A stretch of 64,000 nucleotides of DNA from Ursus arctos (GCF_023065955.2 NW_026622930.1:21367449-21431448); one strand, 5' to 3'; counted from the first letter of the stretch, positions 10,693 to 22,765 are shown. The notes: generated by a model not told the origin, from the sequence alone. Numbers and translations: made by a program.

Positions 10693-12574
10693 TTGCCAGT
10701 CTCCAAAATCTGTGTACATTCTTCTATAATTTTGAGAATAAAATAAAAGTATATTTATAGCCATAGTTGAATCTGCATACTTGAGTCTTTCTAAAGGATT
10801 CTGAATAGATAGCTTGCCTACGTCCTGATAGCTGGGTCTCATTTTTTAGCTTCCAAGGGCTCACAGGCAATATGAAAAGCAATAGTCTTGGAATTGAACA
10901 AATAAAGATCAGAAGTGATGTATCACCTGGAAGCAGATTCCAGTGGCATCTCTCTTCTATTCGACAACTCACATGTAATAAAGACAGTGCCTAATTATTT
11001 TAAAAATACTTTGGTGGGAGGAGGATGTTCTTTTGTGGATGTTGAAGTGCTAATCTTTTTCAAAAGGGGTATTATGAGAGATAAAATCAACAAAAATACA
11101 TTGTTGCTACCTGAAGGCAAGTTCTTTATTCCACTCTGTTTGAGGTTTTGTCTTTGTGTTTTTAACCTCTGCCTCAGTGTGTACTTTGCACAGATATTGA
11201 CCAAACCATAGCTGCTGAGATGTGAAATTAGGTGATTTAAAGATTCACTTCGGATTCCCAAGATATGCTCCAGGGCATACTGTGATGTGCTTTAGGGCAT
11301 AAAATGATCTCAAGCTGGGGCTAAGGGGGAGGGGGGAAGAAATCTCTGCAGTAACAGTAAATATTGTATGGTGGCGAGATGGTTAGAAAATTATATTCTT
11401 AATTTTCTGAACAACTGTACTTTTCGTAAAATCAGGTTATAAGGCAGGAAACTAAACTACCAATCGTTGACTTTATTATACACTGGAAACTCTTTAACTT
11501 ATTCAATATGTTATAAATTGTTCTCATCAGTTCAAAGATGAAATTCACTTTGTTGTTGGTGGTTTGTTTTTGGTTTTTTTTTCCCCAAAACTAGTTTTGG
11601 ATCAATGTGTGGAGCTAAAAATAAATATAAAACCTCTGGGAGATTTTTGGTACACCCAGATTTTAATTTGTCCATGGTAATGAGGGGAAAAGGAGATGGT
11701 AGCTCTTGAGTGCCCAGTTCTAAAGAATGGAGTATTGGTATAGAAAACAAGATAATTCTACCAAGGCTTTGATTGATCTGTTATTTGCATAATCAGGAGT
11801 AAAGGACAGTCTTAAGAGTATAGTCTTCCGAATAACTTTTATCTGTGTAACCAGAAAACAATGAAACATTGACTCAATGCTTCCTGAACATGTTCCTTTC
11901 TACCCTCTGGCAGAGCTTCTAATAAGTGAACTGATCAGAAAACAGTGGAGGAAAGTAGGCAGAAAGAGAAACAAGGAATCTGGGTTAATTTCCAAACTGA
12001 ATAATCAGCTTCCTACTAAAAAAAAAGAATTGGCAAGGCTGTATGGAAGGTTCCATGATTCCTTCATTCCCATTGTGGCAGAAGTATGTGAGCTGGCAAC
12101 AGAGACCCGCAAATACTATGGATAAACCTAATCATTTCTCAAAGGCTCCCATTTAACTCACTATAATTTAAGATTACACAGCCGTACTTGCCCTGCATAC
12201 ATCCCCTTCTGTGTTGAGTCTACATCTTTGCTTGAGAACCTAACAATTCTCACCCTGAATGGTGTGTTAACATGGGGTGCTTTGTAGTTGGTGACACACT
12301 TGGGGATTTGCAAGCTTGGCCCAGGGAAAAAAAATCTGTCATCCCTCCCGAATCTTGGAAAAACTTGGCCACTATCCCAGTGGCCCATATCCCCTGATTC
12401 CCAGCTCCAACATTCTTTTTATGATTTAAAAATATATATTCCTGCTCATTTGTGTTGCCCCAGATTGGTGCAGAGCAAAACCCTGGTTGAGACTCATGGG
12501 CTTGTGTCCCAAACGACCTAGAAACTATCCAACAGAGCAGAGATTATTCAAATCCTTAGAAAAACTGCAGCACT
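10693..12574. other. long single-copy stretch, no gene recognised
   Basis: About 1.9 kb with no repeat family recognised. Reading frames of up to 98 codons look random. The segment 11317-11336 has a G-quadruplex-compatible run (GGGG, GGGGG, GGGGGG with short spacers). Confidence 0.45.
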
Positions 12575-12725
12575 GCTATTAATATACCGATTTTACATAC
12601 GAGAAAATGGGACTCAAGAGAGTTTAAGTGACTTGCCCAACTTCACACAGTTAAGGGTCAGAGCCAGAATTTGGACACAGATTGCTTGGAGGCTGAAGAT
12701 CATACTCTTTCTACTATACTCTATC
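12575..12725 (-). mobile_element. MIR SINE
   Basis: 'GATTTTACATACGAGAAAAT', 'AGTTTAAGTGACTTGCCCAA', 'CTTCACACAGTTAAGGGTCA' and a 'CTCTTTCTACTATAC' end match MIR in reverse. Confidence 0.9.
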
Positions 12726-13706
12726 TCCCAGACTTACATTTATATAAAGCACCAAGAGGAGAAGTGGAAAGTTGTCTTCAACTGAGTACATGTGGCATGT
12801 ACTAAGCATTTACTAAATATTTCGTGGATGAAAAAAATTAATTAGCAAGTGGCTTCTGGATTTTTTTCTCCTTTATACTTGCTAAATTAAAAAGAAAATG
12901 AGCATTCACTACTTTTACAATTACTAAAAGAAGAAAAAAAGGAAAGGAAAAAAGAGTTGCTCTTTTCCACATGCAGAAAATGGTTCCAGAAATAAAAATG
13001 CCTGTAAAGAAGTTTTGGATGAGGAATGTTCTTCAAAGGTCAAATCATCACTATGAGCACTGGGGCAGTTATTGTTGGTCTAGTGGATTCAGTTCTTAGA
13101 ATGGTCAGTGTCACATAGTGATCTTGTAATTCTCTTTCCTTTGGTCTCTCCATCTGTGAGCAGATTTAATCCCTGTCACCCATCCAGGAGAATGAGATGT
13201 TCTAATGAGTCCAGAGAGGTAAAGTACTCTCAGAGGCTTGGACAAAAGGCCCTGGGAGTAGAGAACAGTGTTATAAGTAAGGCTGCAGGCCGGTACACAT
13301 TCAACAATTACTTGATTTATAGCCCGCAAGGCTTTAAACCCATCACAGAGAAGTAGAAAAGGGAAAGAAATGATTACCAATGTGCATGCATGGAGCTTGA
13401 TCTATCATAATTACGTAATAAGAATTATATGCTGTGAAAAACCAATCTTTGCGTTTCTGCTATGAGATGAAGAGCCACACCTAATTTTTGGATCTCAAGC
13501 GTAAAGTAAGAGAGATATACATTGATTCTTAAAATTTAGAAAACAGAAGTTTGGAAGACAAATCTCTCCCAGTGATTTCTAAACTGAGACATGTGTTGTC
13601 ACGGAAAATACTGGGACCAGAAGCTTAGCTTAACAAATCCCACAGATGACTCAGGGCAAAAATGCTCAATCCCACACCATACCATCAGTTGCCTGAAAGA
13701 ATTGTC
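12726..13706. other. single-copy stretch, no gene recognised
   Basis: No repeat family or exon recognised. An A-rich patch (AAAGAAGAAAAAAAGGAAAG type) lies near 12925-12955. Confidence 0.45.
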
Positions 13707-13892
13707 CTGCTGTTCAATGGAACTTTTTAGATGGACATGACCTATTCTGAGCTGTCCAAAACAGAAGCCACTAGCTGTGGGTAGTCACACTTGAAATGAG
13801 GCGAGTGTGACCAAGGAACTGAAATATTAATCGTATTTAACTTTAAATCATTTGAATGTAAATAGAGCCACATGTGGCTAGTGGCACAGGTC
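13707..13892. mobile_element. MER3-like hAT DNA transposon relic
   Basis: 'CTGCTGTTCAATGGAAC' at the left, then 'GAGCTGTCCAAAACAGAAGC', 'CACTTGAAATGAGGCGAGTG' and 'AGCCACATGTGGCTAGTGGC' at the right match the internal order of a non-autonomous hAT-Charlie element of MER3 type. The family name is from memory. Confidence 0.7.
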
Positions 13893-14239
13893 TAGAGACG
13901 AGTTAATGTACCAGAAGTTCTATTTCATGGCCTCTGTTGTAAGCATGTTCAATTCCAATGACCCTGCTAGCTTGACATACTCAATAGTGTCAGAAGAGCC
14001 TTCTCCGAAACCAGACTTGAATGAAAGAAGACCAAACTTTCCCCATTATTTCATGACTCTAGAAGTTCAAAAGTCAGGACATTCTCTCATAATAAGAAAC
14101 CCCAAATCTCCTTTAAGCAATTGTTGGCTTTTTCATCGACTGACCGCTTTCTCTGTAGAGAGACAGACTGACATAGGACATTTAAAGAACCCTGATTCCA
14201 TGTCAAACCCTCTGTATGCACTGGTATTCATGTACACAT

Positions 14240-14290
14240 TTATTCACTCAAAAAATATTGAGTGTTTATCATGGGCCAGATGCTGTTCTC
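14240..14290 (-). mobile_element. L2 LINE 3'-end fragment
   Basis: 'ACATTTATTCACTCAAAAAA' then 'TTGAGTGTTTATCATGGGCC' resembles the reverse of the L2 terminus. It is very short. Confidence 0.5.
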
Positions 14291-14432
14291 TCAAAGATAA
14301 TTTTCCACTGTTAACATTTTGTTTTGTTGCCTTTCACCCCACCCCATTGGCAATGGCGGGGGTGGAAGGACAGCATGGCATGAGGAAGGAGTTTGGAATC
14401 AAACCAACCTAAAATAGCACAGTGGCTTAGAA

Positions 14433-14775
14433 CAGGGTTCAGCAAAATTTTTATTATACAGGGTCACATCATAAATATTTTATGCTCTGTGAGCCATATA
14501 ATTTCTTTCACAACTATTCAATCTGTAGTTGTAGTGCCAAATAAACCATGGACAATTCATAATCATATGAGCTTGGCTCTATTCCAATAAAACTTTATTT
14601 ATGGGCATTGGAATTTGAATTTTATATCTTTTTCTTGTATCACAAAATGTTATTTTGCCTTTGGTTTTTTTCGATCATTAAAAAATGTAAAAGTCACTTT
14701 TTAGCTGACGGGCCATACAAAGACAAGCAGCAGAATATGTTTAGCTCATGGGCTATCGTAGTTTGCTGACCGCTG
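14433..14775. mobile_element. hAT-type DNA transposon, full length
   Basis: A 343-bp element with imperfect terminal inverted repeats (CAGGGTTCAGCAAAAT at the left; GTTTGCTGACCGCTG at the right, whose reverse complement is CAGCGGTCAGCAAAC). It is flanked by an 8-bp duplication GCTTAGAA (14425-14432) / GCCTAGAA (14776-14783) with one mismatch, as expected for hAT. It has no transposase frame, so it is non-autonomous. Confidence 0.85.
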
Positions 14776-14783
14776 GCCTAGAA

Positions 14784-15471
14784 CTACTAAGTGAGAAAAT
14801 GTCTGTGATACAATGTAACTAAAAACTCTATGAACATTTAATAATTATATTCCATCATGTGAGTGTGCGTGCCATGTATGTATGTCAGTTTTCTTTATTT
14901 TTGGATTTTTAGGATTCTTCCAAATTTCAGTCATTAAAATTAAGAGGAACATCTTTGTTCATAAAGCTTTCTATTATGGATTATTATGCAAGTTGGATGG
15001 TATAGCTATTTTAAGATTTTTTACTATGTTGCTGCCAGCTTGCTTTCCAAAAAGTTGTACAAGTTATATTTCACAAGAGCCCTAAGTAGTCTTATGTGGC
15101 ATATATAGATTTGGCCATGAGTCACAGGAGAGTCTGTTCTTGAGAAATGAAAGAGCCCAGGAGAGAATTGGTCCTGAATGGTTTAGACACTGAATTGTCT
15201 GAAATGATAGCCAAGACCATGTTTAGGTTTAAGTCCCATTTATGAAGTAGTTGCTGTAATTGCGGGTCTCCAAATCCAGCCTTTAAGCTAGTAATAGTCT
15301 AAGATCAGGTTTTCATCCTTCTATAGAGAAATGCATAACACAAAGCTGAATGTTTCCAATTTTGTTTTAAAATGTCTTTTCTTTTGTAAAATAATGGTGT
15401 TCTATGGATTTTTTTATAATAATATTTGACAAAATAAAAGCAACAACACATCCTGTGGGTCTTACTGAAAT
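14784..15471. other. single-copy stretch, no gene recognised
   Basis: AT-rich sequence without a recognised repeat or exon. Confidence 0.45.
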
Positions 15472-15560
15472 CAAATATATGTATATATAAATATACATTA
15501 TTTTTATATTTTATATTTATGCAAATGTTATATATATGCATATACATAATATATATAAAA
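15472..15560. repeat. AT-rich low-complexity block
   Basis: Imperfect TATA/ATAT repeats interspersed with ATGCATAT. The 100-codon minus frame through it is I/Y-rich and not a gene. Confidence 0.8.
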
Positions 15561-15639
15561 TTTCCATGAAATCTACAAGTCCAGGAATTACTATTTGATA
15601 TTGACAATCTGTATTTGTTACTTCACAAATATCATAATC

Positions 15640-15760
15640 GACCCTTAATCTTCACAACCATTTGAGTTAGGTATTATTATCTCTTCTCTTTTACAGATAA
15701 AGAAATGGAAGCCAAGAGAGATTAAATAATTTACCTGAAGCTTGTAGGTGGCATAGTCAA
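15640..15760 (-). mobile_element. MIR SINE fragment
   Basis: 'AATCTTCACAACCATTTGAG', 'TTTACAGATAAAGAAATGGA' and 'AGAGAGATTAAATAATTTAC' are MIR core landmarks in reverse. Confidence 0.85.
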
Positions 15761-15951
15761 GACTCAAAATTTAAAGACTTTTTCTACCTATTTCTTTATA
15801 TACTGCTAATAAATTACTTTAACAAAAACATTAGTGATATCTTGAAGTCCCTTCCAACCCCATGATTCCAATCATTAAAAAAAAAAAGTATCATAATGAA
15901 AGTGGTAGAAGAAACAAATATCATATGTCATTGAAATACTTCTATGATATA

Positions 15952-16437
15952 GCTATTTTTATTGAGGTGTAGTTGACATATAATATTATATTAGTTTCAG
16001 GTATACAACATAGTGATTCAACATTTATATACATTACAGAGTGATTGCCATGATAAATCTAGCCACCATCCATCACCACACGAAGTTGTTATATATTATT
16101 AACTCTATTCTCTATGCTATATATTGTATCCCCATGTCTTATTTATTTTGTAACCCAAAGTTTGTACCTTTTAATTCCCTTCCTCTATTTCACCCATCTC
16201 CCCATCCCCTTCCTGCCACATTGTTCCTCTATACCTGTAAGTCTATTTCTGTTTTGTTTGGTTTGTTTGGCTTATTTTGTTAGATTCCTCATATAAGTGA
16301 AATCGTATGGTGTTTGTCTCTCTCTCTGTGACTTATTTCATTTAGCATAATACCCTTGAGATCTATCCACATTGTCATAAATTGAAAGATTTCATTCTTT
16401 TTTATGACTGAGCAATATTCCATTTATATGTATACAA
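15952..16437 (-). mobile_element. L1M LINE 3'-end fragment
   Basis: It reads as the antisense of a mid-age L1 3' end: 'TATTTTTATTGAGGTGTAGT', 'AGTTTCAGGTATACAACATA', 'CCATCCATCACCACACGAAG', 'ATATAAGTGAAATCGTATGG' and 'AGCAATATTCCATTTATATG'. It is truncated and non-coding. Confidence 0.92.
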
Positions 16438-16764
16438 CTGATATGACTATTTTTTCATAAGCTTATTAATGACCTATTTTTATGGGTATGTTCATAGTCC
16501 TATTACACACATAAATTCTACCACCAAACAAATGATACAAAATTATATTAGAATAAGAAGTCATTAGGTTGTGCCACTTCCCCCAGGGTGAATTTCTCTT
16601 TCAGTTATTATATAGTCATTCTGGTGGGAAAAGGACTGTCTGGGACAGCGGGAACCCCATGGTTACTCTCTCTCTCTCTCTCATGTACTGGTAATAATGT
16701 GTTAATGTACCAGTTGGGATTGGAAATGGTGGATAATATTCATTGATACTGATACTAAAATTTG
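16438..16764. other. single-copy stretch with a (CT)n run
   Basis: No family recognised. About nine CT units lie at 16665-16682. Confidence 0.5.
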
Positions 16765-17300
16765 CAGTAAGTGCCTCAAAGGAAGAGAACAGGTCTAAAA
16801 GAAAAGCGGCATGATTTAAGATTTTTAACTTTGAGTGGAGCTTTGGGAAGAAAAGTTTAATCTGAGATTGTGGCTATGCTGGAGTCATACAGGTGAAAAT
16901 TGAGGGGAAAAGGGGTCCATTGAGGGAAAAAAAACAGCATATGAGGGTTCTGAGATGCCATGATCCAGGGAAAGAATGGCTCAAGTGGAGACTGGCACTG
17001 TGGTTAGAATCTAGAGTATGTGAGACATTTAAAATTTTTATCCCAACAGTCATGGGAAACAAAGTGAAGGCTTAATCAGCAGAATCACATGATAAGATTT
17101 GCATTTTAATAAGGTCACTTTGGCTGTATCTAGGAGACTGGATTAGAAGACAAAAGGAAAATATGCAAAGCAGTTATTTTAATAATCTTATTGAGCCATG
17201 ATGGGGATTTAAAGTAAGATGGTGACAGTAAAGATGGAGTAAAATTGATGTTTATGAGTGTTATCTAGAAGACAAAATCAATGCTTGAGCTTCTAGAGAC
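16765..17300 (-). mobile_element. L2 LINE, 3'-proximal part of a split copy
   Basis: Antisense L2 landmarks appear in order: 'AGAATCACATGATAAGATTT', 'AATAAGGTCACTTTGGCTGT', 'GAGACTGGATTAGAAGACAA' and 'GCCATGATGGGG'. The next consensus segment reappears at 19878, so this is one insertion interrupted by later elements. Confidence 0.75.
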
Positions 17301-17621
17301 AGTAATTCTTTTTCTTTAACCTCTGAGTTTGGAATAAGTTGAAGAAAGTTGACACATGAGACAAGTGCATCATTCAAGGGAAACTTGGGTATGTGACCAG
17401 CTTTTTCCTAATGCCTCTGTCCAAGTCTAGAATGTGAAATGGCGCACTAAGGGAGTGTGGTAGCCTATAGGTCCACTTTGCCAGGATCTCTGTCTTTTCT
17501 CTGTGCACGCCCCCTCACAGGGACAGAGAGACATGGGCTTCCAAACTGCCCCTGGAAGCTAAACCTGGGATTTGACTTAGGAGATGTTCTCCTGGAGGCA
17601 GAAGAGCAGAATGTACCCACT
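17301..17621. other. no feature recognised
   Basis: About 320 bases without a recognised gene or repeat. Confidence 0.4.
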
Positions 17622-17623
17622 CT

Positions 17624-17642
17624 TAAATAATAATAATAATAA

Positions 17643-17673
<31 letters not shown>

Positions 17674-17693
17674 AAGAAGAAGAAGAAGAAGAA
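17624..17693. repeat. compound microsatellite (AAT)n(AAG)n
   Basis: About seven AAT units run directly into about sixteen AAG units without interruption. GAA/TTC tracts of this kind can adopt triplex DNA and are usually polymorphic. Confidence 0.97.
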
Positions 17694-17699
17694 ATAATT

Positions 17700-17955
17700 T
17701 ACCTACTGTAGTCAGCAAAATAATGGGCTCCCAAAGACATCATAACTTAACGCTGGAACCTGTGAAGATGTTACCTCTCATGATAAAAGTAATTTTGCAG
17801 ATGTGATTAAGTTTAGGGACCTTGAAATGGGGATAGTATCCTGGGTTATCCGGGTGGGCTCAATCCTATGACGTATTTTCAAGTAGAAAACCTTTTCTGG
17901 TGGGGTTAGAAAGAAATATATGACAGTGTCTTAAGGTCAGAGAGATGTGATTTTG
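17700..17955 (+). mobile_element. MLT1-like MaLR LTR fragment
   Basis: 'AAAATAATGGGCTCCCAAAG', 'GTGATTAAGTTTAGGGACCT', 'TTATCCGGGTGGGCTCAATC' and 'GTCAGAGAGATGTGATTTTG' follow the order of a MaLR-type LTR. It is a solitary, truncated copy of an old endogenous retroelement with no coding sequence. Confidence 0.7.
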
Positions 17956-17959
17956 CTAA

Positions 17960-19635
17960 CTTTAAAGACGGTAGGAAAGTAATTCACTTATCATAAAAGT
18001 CACCTGTATAAAGTTCAATGTTCAGTGTTTTTTAGCATAATTACACATGCTATAATTGTGTCCCATAGATTTTCCTATTCTGGACATTTAATATAAACAA
18101 AGTCATAAATATGTGGTTTTTGTAACTGGCTTCTTTCACTTAATCTAATGTTTTTGAAGGTCATCTATGTTGTAGCCTGTGTTAGTGCTTCATTCCTTTT
18201 TGAGCTGAATAGTATTCCACTGGATAGATGCGCCATATTTTGTTTATCCGTTCACCAGTGGATGAGCACTTGGAGCGTTTCCACTTTGGGGCTCTTATGA
18301 ATAATACTGATATGAATATTTATGTATAAATTTTTGTGTGGCCATTGGTCTTTGTTTCTCGTAGACATCACTAGGAGTGGAATATCTGGATTGTATGGTA
18401 ACTCTGCGTTTAACATTTTAGGAGCTGCCAAAGTTGTTTTCCAAGGCGGCTGTGCTATTTTACGTTTCTACCAGCAATGTATAAGGGCTCTAATTTCTCC
18501 ACATCCTCATCATCACTTGTTGTCTTTTTGTATAATATTCATCCTAGTGGATGTGAAGTAGTATCTCGTTGTGATTTGTATTTACATCTTCCTGATAACT
18601 AATGATGTTTGACATCTTTTCATGTGTTTATTGGCTATTTGTACACTTTATTTAAAGAACTATTCAGATTCTTAGTACATTTATTAGTTGGGTTATTTAT
18701 CTTTTTATTTTTTTGTTGTAAGAGATCATTTTTATACATTCTAGATAAAAGTCTCTTTTAATATACACATATATGTTTTGCAAATATTTTCGCCCATTCT
18801 GTGAGTTGTCTTTTTCACTTCGTTGATGGAATTCTTTGAAGAGCAAAAGTTTTGATTGTGAAGAAGTCCAGCTTATTCATTTTTTCTTTTGCTGCTCATG
18901 CTTGTGAAGTAATATCTAATAAATGACTGCAAACCCGAGGTCATAGAGTTTAATTCCTTTTTTTCTTTCTAAGAGTTTTACAGTTTTTAAAACCTGTTTT
19001 TATGTTGTGTATTACATTTAGGTAATGTGATCCACTTTGGTCTCTGATCTACTTTGAACTAATTTTTATATATTATGTGAGGCAGATATTCAACTTCATT
19101 CTTTTGCATGCAGATATCCAGTTGTCCCAGAACAATTTGTTAGAAAGACTATTCTTTCCTGTGTTGAACTGTTTGGCATCTTTGTTGAAAATCAATTGAC
19201 CATAAATATAAGATTTTATTTCTGGATTCTAACTAGAATTGATAGATTCCATTGATTTGTCTGTCCTGTGCCAGCACCACCCTGTCTTGATTACAGTAGC
19301 TTTTTAGTAAGTTTTAGAAATTGAGAAGTGTGAGTCTGCCAACTTTGTTCTTCTTTCTCAATATTGTTTTGACTATATTGTCTCTTTTACATTTTCATAT
19401 GAATTTTAGTATCAGATTGTCGATTTCAGTAAAGAAGCCAGCCAGGACATTGATAGGGTTTACAGAGAATCTGTAGATCATTTTTGGGCAAATCTTAATA
19501 ATATTAAATCTTCCAATCCATGAACATGGGATATCTTTCTGTTTCTTTAGATCTTCTTTAATTTTTTTCAATAATGTTTTGTAGTTTACAATGTAAAAGT
19601 CTTGTACTTTTTTGGTTGTTTGTTTCTACATGTTT
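17960..19635 (-). mobile_element. L1M LINE fragment, about 1.7 kb
   Basis: Antisense L1 ORF2 and 3' sequence: 'CTTTTTGAGCTGAATAGTAT', 'TTCACCAGTGGATGAGCACT', 'GTTTTCCAAGGCGGCTGTGC', 'AGATATCCAGTTGTCCCAG' and 'GATTACAGTAGCTTTTTAGT'. There are many stops in all frames, so it is long dead. Confidence 0.93.
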
Positions 19636-19877
19636 TAAAATGCACCCACTGTTACAGCATGAATAGCCAAAAGAGGGAAATATAAAATGGCCTGGCTCCT
19701 TCTCCTAAATTCACCAATAAGGCAATTCATTTCTTCTCCTCTGAGGAGGAAAAAGGAGGGTGGGGAAAGGAGGGATGGAAAAAGAAATGGAAGATTTATT
19801 TGAATACAATTTTCTCCTAGGACCAGAAGTTCCTTTTAAGCCACATGACCAGAGGGACATAGGAATTCTCTCTATTA

Positions 19878-20725
19878 GACAGAACCTGATGATTGATTGG
19901 ATGTGACAGTTAAAAGAGAAGAAAGTGTCGAGAATATTTCCCCAGTTTCTTGTGTAAGCTTGAATATGTAGTAGTACTATTACCCGGGTAAGATTCAGAA
20001 GAACTACTTTTGGGAGAATAGATTGAAATTAGTTTTGGACAAGTTGCATTTAAGGTGCCTTTGAAATATGTACACAGGATGAATATGTTGGTAGATAAAT
20101 AGATATGGTCCTCATAGAAGGCTAGTAGCAAAGTTATTTTAGCTTAATTAACATATTAATGGTAAATGAAAATATGCAGAACAGTTGCAATCATCTAGGG
20201 ACAGTTTATAGTTTTATATGAGAAGAGAGCCTAGAATTAAGTTTTGGGGAATTCCTTCATTTCCTGGAGAGATAGAGCAGGATGAGTTGGGGAAGTTGAG
20301 ATAGAGATGTCTATGGTAGGAGGAAACAGGAGATTATAGTGTTCTGAAATCAAGAGTAGAGAATGTTTCCAGCAAGAAGGTGTGTGCTGAATGCCTTAGA
20401 GAAGTCAGATAAATACAACAAGACCAATTAAATTTGATGATATATGGTGACCTTGACAAGAACCATTTTAGGGCATTTGTGGTAGGGTAGAGGACAAGAT
20501 TCTGAAGAACTAATAAAACAGAGAAAGGTACTGAATTAGAAGTAGTGTCTGTGAATAAAAACATAGAGAGGTAGCTGGTGGGGGAAATACAGTTAAAGGA
20601 GATTTTGTCCTTTTAAAAGAAGAGAAAGTTGAGAATGTTTAAATGTTGATAGCAAAGAGGCCACAGAGAGAAAAAAGATGATGATGAATTAAATGATGTG
20701 GGGCAGTCCATAGGATTAGGTTCTT
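19878..20725 (-). mobile_element. L2 LINE, RT-proximal part of a split copy
   Basis: Antisense L2 continues from the 17.3 kb segment: 'GATGATTGATTGGATGTGAC', 'AGTTTTGGACAAGTTGCATT', 'AAGTTTTGGGGAATTCC', 'GTGACCTTGACAAGAACCAT' and 'GAGGTAGCTGGTGGGGG'. The minus frame at 19910-20131 still resembles the L2 RT C-terminal part. It is a non-functional relic. Confidence 0.8.
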
Positions 20726-20742
20726 AAGAAGGCAGGACTGTT

Positions 20743-20978
20743 CGTGTGCCTGGGTGGCTCAGTCAGTTAACTGTCTCACTCTTGATTTCAGTTCAGGTCA
20801 TGATCTCAGGGCTGTGAGATGGTGCCAATGTCGAGCCCCATGTTGGGCTCCATGCTGGACATGGAGGCTGCTTAAGAGTCTCTCTCTCCCTCTCCTTCTG
20901 CCCCTCCGCCACCACCCCACTCTCTCTTGCATGTGCTCTCTCTCTCTCTCCCCCTCTGTAAAAAAGAAGAAAGAAAAC
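20743..20978 (+). mobile_element. older SINEC SINE
   Basis: Head 'GTGCCTGGGTGGCTCAGTCA', box B-like 'ATGTCGAGCCCCATGTTGGG', a long CT-rich middle with (CT)n, and an A-rich tail. It is flanked by a 17-bp duplication with one mismatch, AAGAAGGCAGGACTGTT (20726-20742) / AAGAAGGGAGGACTGTT (20979-20995). It inserted into the L2. Confidence 0.96.
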
Positions 20979-20995
20979 AAGAAGGGAGGACTGTT

Positions 20996-21480
20996 AAAAG
21001 ATCCACAGGACAGGTAAAAGAATTATCTTCTCAAATAAAGAGATCATCCATTCTTCATTCTGGAAGGATACTACATGTGTTGATGTCCTCTTTTAGGTTT
21101 GCCATTTGTGAAGGTTTGGGTTTTCTCTGTGAAGCGGAAGGAAGAGGTCACTGACTGAAAAGTCTTTGGTAGGTGGGAGGGTGCTGGAGATTGAAGGAGA
21201 GTAGAGAGTTGGGCATACTACTTATGAAGAATGGAAGAGGAAGTCAACAAAAGAGACATCGCAGTATTGCTGGATGGTATTGAAAGTTTGGTGCTGTGTG
21301 TGCAGGAGGGGATTATTGAGGGAGAGACAAGCAAGTGGCATGACGGATCCGAAGTGCAGATGACTGGGCCAGTAAACCTAACGTGAGGAGGTGGTGGGTT
21401 TAGACTAAGGTCCCTCCCAACTCTTTCTTGCTTCCAAGAAGAGGCTAAAATTAGTAAAATCATCTTCCACGGAGATATTT
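20996..21480 (-). mobile_element. L2 LINE, continuation after the SINEC
   Basis: Weakly conserved antisense L2 sequence ('AAGTCTTTGGTAGGTGGGAG', 'GATTGAAGGAGAGTAGAGAG') continues from the copy broken by the SINEC. Divergence is high and the right edge is uncertain. Confidence 0.5.
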
Positions 21481-22544
21481 GGGAAGGACTTGATGGTTAT
21501 GAGTGATGATTGCCAAATGTTCATCTTTATTTTCCCACAAGATGAGACAGTGTTTCCAGTTCTGTTCTGTTATAAAGAAAGAGCCAAGGACGGTTTTGTA
21601 GAACAAGGATTCCTACCTTGGTTTCCTCCTCCAGCTGCCTGGTGCTAACAGCTTTGAGTATTTTCTTACAGTCATATGCCTGGTAACTACAATTCAGAGT
21701 AAGACTCCAGACAGGAATTTGTGCCAACCAATTAGAAAAGGTCATTGCACTAATCCTAAACTGGAATGGGGATAGGGAGAGATGCAACTGGCAAGGCTAA
21801 TTTTGTCATGTGGCATGCAAGGGCATGTGGCAAGCCAGTGGTCCCCACCTTATCTTGGCTAAGAGCCTATAATCCTTGGTTATGATCAGATGTATGGGGA
21901 AGGAAGCACTCACACTAAAAATCACCATGAAGTTAACTGTATTCAAGAGCAAGCCTTCAAGTTTCCCTAGCCATAAAGAATTCCAGAATGCCATGGCAGC
22001 CTTGCTGAATTACCCTCCTCCTCATCGCCTGGTGAGACTGTGTGTGTGTGTGTATCTTGGCAACCTCAGTTACCCTGTGACACGTTGCAGTGGGAACATT
22101 TATCACATTATGTGCTGAGAAAAGTAAAAGAAAAGGGAGTTGGCTGAACTGAACAAAGTAAAGCAGGGATTGTTGAACAAGGAGTCAAATTGCTAACTCT
22201 CAAATAATACCCATGTGGCAAGCGCGTTTGTCACTGGATTAAAATATTAGGTGTGTTTTTCTCTCTCTGTGTTTTAAAGAAAATTAGTTGTCTTACAATG
22301 TTGTAGAGAGACTTGCTTAGTGACAGGGTATAAATCAACACGTGGTGGAAAATCAGAATGTATTTTAATTAATATTAATCTCATGTGCTTCTTAAATGCC
22401 CAGTATTTAGAAGTGACACAAGCTCATTTTTGATTAGGAGGTTTGGAAACATTTTACTTTCGAGTAATTGACTCAGGGTAATAGTGGTTGAAAGCATTAC
22501 TACTTGGTCATGGTAATAATAATGATAATGATAATAATTATTAT
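21481..22544. other. single-copy stretch, no gene recognised
   Basis: About 1 kb with no repeat family or exon recognised. A short (GT)n of eight units lies near 22040-22054. Confidence 0.45.
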
Positions 22545-22765
22545 CGCTACCGTTTATTACTTACTTTGTGCAAGGCACTGTGGTATTTGCATACACTCTA
22601 TCATCTAAGTGACACAACAACCTTATAAACTAGTACTGTGATTTTATGGTAATTATTTTACAGAAGTCTTGTTTAACCAGCAAGAAAACTGGGCATTACT
22701 ATCTGTCAGGCTAGAATTCACACCAGGGTATGTTTGTCTCTAGAGTCTGTGCTCTGCTACGTTCT
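22545..22765 (-). mobile_element. MIR SINE
   Basis: 'CGTTTATTACTTACTTTGTG', 'CAAGGCACTGTGG', 'GTGACACAACAACCTTATAA' and 'CAGGCTAGAATTCACACC' match MIR in reverse. Confidence 0.85.

Noticed and set aside
11877..12125. 82-codon K/R-rich plus frame as a possible exon
   Set aside because: No acceptor/donor pair fits and no protein family is recognised.
13906..14412. 168-codon plus-strand open frame
   Set aside because: It begins just after a DNA transposon and crosses an L2-like fragment. It has no domain, no splice context and random-looking composition.
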